Source of the DNA: Salinimonas profundi
Lineage (GTDB): Bacteria; Pseudomonadota; Gammaproteobacteria; Enterobacterales; Alteromonadaceae
Assembly (NCBI RefSeq): GCF_014750655.1
Contig: NZ_JABBXD010000001.1
Coordinates: 233,102-297,101, forward strand
Reading direction: 5' to 3'
Length of the DNA stretch: 64,000 bases
The notes under the pieces were generated by a model. That model did not search any database. It saw only the letters and a program-made list of their open reading frames with translations, and was not told the DNA's origin. Both the position numbers and the translations under genes were made by a program. Shown piece by piece: positions 61,493-64,000 of this stretch (positions are counted from its first letter, which is position 1; each line of letters starts with the position of its first letter).

Positions 61493-63589
61493 ATGCAGAA
61501 TACCATCATGAGACAAACTGCCGGTACGGCAGAGCCGCTTGGGGCAACAATTACCGATTCGGGGGTCAACTTCGCGGTTTTTTCGCCAGAAGCCACCGAA
61601 GTGATTTTGTGCTTGTTTAGTGCAGATACTGAAGAACCGGTGAACGAATTTATTCTGGAAAATAAAACCGGCGATATATGGCACGGGCATATCAGCGGGA
61701 TTGGGCATCATCAGCATTATGCATACCGTGTCAACCGCGGAGAAAATGCATTACTGGCGGCGCCAACCGATAAACTGTTGATTGACCCTTATGCGAAAAT
61801 GCTCAGTCGGCCGATACACTGGAATGCCCGCCAGTATCAAAATGATTCTCACTTTATGATCCCCAAGGCGCTGGTTATTGATGAGCGAGCTTATCAGGTG
61901 CCCCGGCCTCCGAAACCGGCTATAGCGGACCACCAGCGCATTATTTACGAGACCCATGTAAAGGGGCTGAGTAAAGCACATCCGGATGTGCCGGAAGAGC
62001 AGCGCGGAAAATATACCGGCGCCTGTCACCCGGCTATTATCAAACATCTTAAGCAGCTTGGCGTGACATCGGTGCAATTTATGCCCATGGCAGCCTTTAT
62101 GCCAGAACCTTATATTACCGAAAAAGGCTTAACTAATTACTGGGGCTATAACCCGGTGAGTTTTTTCGCACCGGAACCTCGCTACGCAATATCTGATGCA
62201 TTAGGTGAGTTGCAGTATATGGTGGATCGGTACCACGAGGCCGGGCTTGAGGTTATTGCCGATGTGGTTTTCAACCATACTGCAGAAGGGGGCAAGGGAG
62301 GACCGGTACTCAGCTTTAAAGGATTTAGTCCTTATCATAGCTACCTGTTTGAACAGGCCCCGAATGGTGAGCTGGTGTATAGCAACCATTCAGGGTGCGG
62401 AAATACGGTGAACACTGCGTCACCATCTATGATGCAACTTGTCATGGACGCAATGCGCTACTGGTTAGACATTATTGGCGTTGATGGTTTTCGGTTTGAT
62501 TTAGCTGTGTCGCTGGGCCGAAGTCCGCAGGTATTTTCTGCTCATTCAGCCTTACTACAGGCCATGCGCCAGGATCCGGTTGTAAAAAACGCTGTTTTAA
62601 TTGCTGAACCATGGGATATCGGACCTGACGGCTATCAGCTTGGACAGTTTGGCCATGAATGGCTGGAGGTCAACGATAAGTTCAGAGATACCGTGCGAGC
62701 ATTCTGGCGGGGTGACGAGGGGACTGCACCCGACTTTGCCACAAGGCTGATGGGATCTGATGATGTGTTTACCCGTGGTATCAGGCCGATTTACACATCA
62801 GTGAACAATATCACCTATCACGACGGCTTCTGTTTGCAGGATTTGGTGAGTTACGCCAAGCGACACAATCGCGCTAATGGCGAAGAAAACCGGGACGGGC
62901 ACGGGCATAACTTGTCAGCCAATTATGGTATCGAAGGTGAGACAAAAGATGCTGATATCAATGCGACACGCGAGCAGCAAAAGCGTAACTTATTTGCCAC
63001 ACTGATACTCGGCCAGGGCACGCCACATGTGCTTGGTGGTGATGAGCTAAGCCGCACCCAGCAGGGCAACAATAATGCCTATTGTCAGGACAACGACATC
63101 AACTGGTACGACTGGAGTCTGAACAAGCGTAAGCAGGACTTTCTTGAGTTCTGCCAGTACATCATCGCGCTTCGGCAAAACAGTGACTTATTGTCACACC
63201 TGTTAATGGAAGGTGACGATTGGCAACAACAGGTCAATGTAAAACGAATTACCTGGTTTGTTCCTGATGGTTCGGAAAAAGAAATCGGCCACTGGCACGC
63301 ATCAGATAATCGCTCATTTGCATTAGAAATTGTGGGTAAAGCACCCGGGCGCGGGCATGCTGAGCATTGGTATATTTGTTTTAATGCAGATACAGATGCT
63401 GTTCAGTTTACATTGCCAGAAACAGCGCAGCATTCAGGCTGGCGGTTAAAACTTGATACACACTATTCGTCTGTTCGCGAACAGCCTGAGCTATGCGTGC
63501 AAAAAGTGTATCACGCAGCAGGTCGCACAATGGCGATTTTTCACATTGAGAAAAACGTCCCCAATGTTGATACCTTAACCACTGTTTAA
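61493..63589 (+). CDS. glgX: Glycogen debranching enzyme GlgX
   Basis: 698 residues, GH13_11. It hydrolyses the alpha-1,6 bonds of short branches left by phosphorylase. N-terminal CBM48-like domain (GATITDSGVNFAVFSPEATE), then the catalytic barrel: VIADVVFNHTAEGG, DGFRFDLAVSLGR with the nucleophile Asp, LIAEPWDIGPDGYQLG with the acid Glu and NNITYHDGFCLQDLVSY. Start ATG 61493 is 3 bp after the glgB stop; an ATG at 61508 is an alternative. glgC and glgA are not in the window. Confidence 0.95.
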   Translation: MQNTIMRQTAGTAEPLGATITDSGVNFAVFSPEATEVILCLFSADTEEPVNEFILENKTGDIWHGHISGIGHHQHYAYRVNRGENALLAAPTDKLLIDPYAKMLSRPIHWNARQYQNDSHFMIPKALVIDERAYQVPRPPKPAIADHQRIIYETHVKGLSKAHPDVPEEQRGKYTGACHPAIIKHLKQLGVTSVQFMPMAAFMPEPYITEKGLTNYWGYNPVSFFAPEPRYAISDALGELQYMVDRYHEAGLEVIADVVFNHTAEGGKGGPVLSFKGFSPYHSYLFEQAPNGELVYSNHSGCGNTVNTASPSMMQLVMDAMRYWLDIIGVDGFRFDLAVSLGRSPQVFSAHSALLQAMRQDPVVKNAVLIAEPWDIGPDGYQLGQFGHEWLEVNDKFRDTVRAFWRGDEGTAPDFATRLMGSDDVFTRGIRPIYTSVNNITYHDGFCLQDLVSYAKRHNRANGEENRDGHGHNLSANYGIEGETKDADINATREQQKRNLFATLILGQGTPHVLGGDELSRTQQGNNNAYCQDNDINWYDWSLNKRKQDFLEFCQYIIALRQNSDLLSHLLMEGDDWQQQVNVKRITWFVPDGSEKEIGHWHASDNRSFALEIVGKAPGRGHAEHWYICFNADTDAVQFTLPETAQHSGWRLKLDTHYSSVREQPELCVQKVYHAAGRTMAIFHIEKNVPNVDTLTTV

Positions 63590-63738
63590 ACAATGCTCAT
63601 GTGAGAAAAAACACAGGCTGTACATAATCGAATACGATCCAATAAGCACTTTTTTTCGTTGAGAATCTTCCTTTAATAGTGTTGTGGCGCGCATCGGGTG
63701 ATATCATGCGCAGCCATCTGCAACATAGGGTGGAAACC

Positions 63739-64000
63739 ATGCAAAACGAAGATGGAAAGCAAGACGCACAACAAAAGTGTGATATCGGATTTATTGGTCT
63801 GGGCGTAATGGGCGCGAACCTGACGCTCAATCTGGCTGATAATGGTTATCGGGTCGCGTGCTTTGACCTGGATCAGACTAAAGTTGACGCTATCCTGGCT
63901 AAAGATAACGCTGAACGTGGTGATAAACCTGCACGCCTTGAAGGCTGTAATTCCTATACTGAGCTACTCAGCAAGCTCAAAGCTCCTCACCTTATCATTC
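63739..64000 (+). CDS. gnd: 6-phosphogluconate dehydrogenase (3' partial)
   Basis: The reading frame runs from ATG 63739 off the window end, giving 87 residues. The N-terminal Rossmann motif CDIGFIGLGVMGANLTLNLAD and VACFDLDQTKVDAI identify the family. It would oxidise 6-phosphogluconate to ribulose-5-phosphate with CO2 release, competing with Edd for the product of zwf-pgl. GGGTGG upstream supports this start; an in-frame ATG at 63706 is less likely. The first ten residues (MQNEDGKQDAQQ) form a hydrophilic extension before the usual start. Confidence 0.88.
   Translation, partial: MQNEDGKQDAQQKCDIGFIGLGVMGANLTLNLADNGYRVACFDLDQTKVDAILAKDNAERGDKPARLEGCNSYTELLSKLKAPHLII

Overview
The window reads as chromosome of a marine gammaproteobacterium of the Alteromonadales, most likely Alteromonadaceae (Alteromonas/Salinimonas-like). 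This is inferred from the gene set and gene order: hexR/zwf/pgl/edd/glk/eda, monomeric NADP-isocitrate dehydrogenase, cspD/clpS/clpA with infA/bpt/aat, ratA-rnfH opposite smpB, a large TonB-dependent receptor, and a tmRNA with tag ANDENYALAA. No species can be named from the sequence alone. Almost all of it is dense, ordinary core genome. There is no CRISPR array, transposase, integrase, prophage, rRNA or tRNA that I can see.

Region 1 (1-8168) is the most accessory part. It holds the 3' part of a secreted M11-like metallopeptidase with tandem beta-sandwich domains, a large secreted DUF11-like repeat protein, a periplasmic DsbA-like protein downstream of a VpsR-like sigma-54 activator, and a small DUF4235 protein. 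It ends at the 3' end of ssrA (tmRNA, 8169-8525). Region 2 (8169-11501) is the trans-translation neighbourhood: ssrA and smpB, separated by an oppositely oriented Old Yellow Enzyme gene, then ratA-rnfH. Region 3 (11503-19014) has a BetT-like BCCT transporter with a CosR/EctR-like MarR regulator, then a TonB-dependent receptor and a TPR-sulfotransferase. Region 4 (19011-32331) holds ppsR and ppsA (divergent), a PGPGW-like small membrane protein, a YdiJ-type FAD/Fe-S dehydrogenase, a GNAT protein, the ribosomal oxygenase roxA, a membrane class III cyclase, purB, hflD, mnmA and rluE.

Region 5 (32707-45485) has monomeric icd, cspD, and the complete bacterial N-degron set (clpS, clpA, bpt, aat) around infA, followed by trxB, yfbV, sprT, sppA and a YdjA nitroreductase. 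Region 6 (45534-64000) is a central-carbon block: pyruvate kinase, hexR, the Entner-Doudoroff operon zwf-pgl-edd-glk-eda, a secreted unknown, a YeaD-like mutarotase, gap, then malQ-glgB-glgX and the start of gnd. Together these genes take glycogen or maltodextrin to glucose and glucose-6-phosphate, through the ED and oxidative pentose phosphate routes, to pyruvate.

The clearest signal beyond gene calls is a set of 15-bp palindromes resembling the HexR operator. Two lie between hexR and zwf and one each upstream of pyk, gap and ppsA/ppsR. They tie distant parts of the window into one predicted regulon. Other unexplained signals are a perfect 24-bp palindrome at 4907-4930, paired inverted repeats upstream of the TonB receptor, and a gene-free, hairpin-containing stretch after icd. 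I found no convincing undescribed system; most findings concern regulation and neighbourhood.
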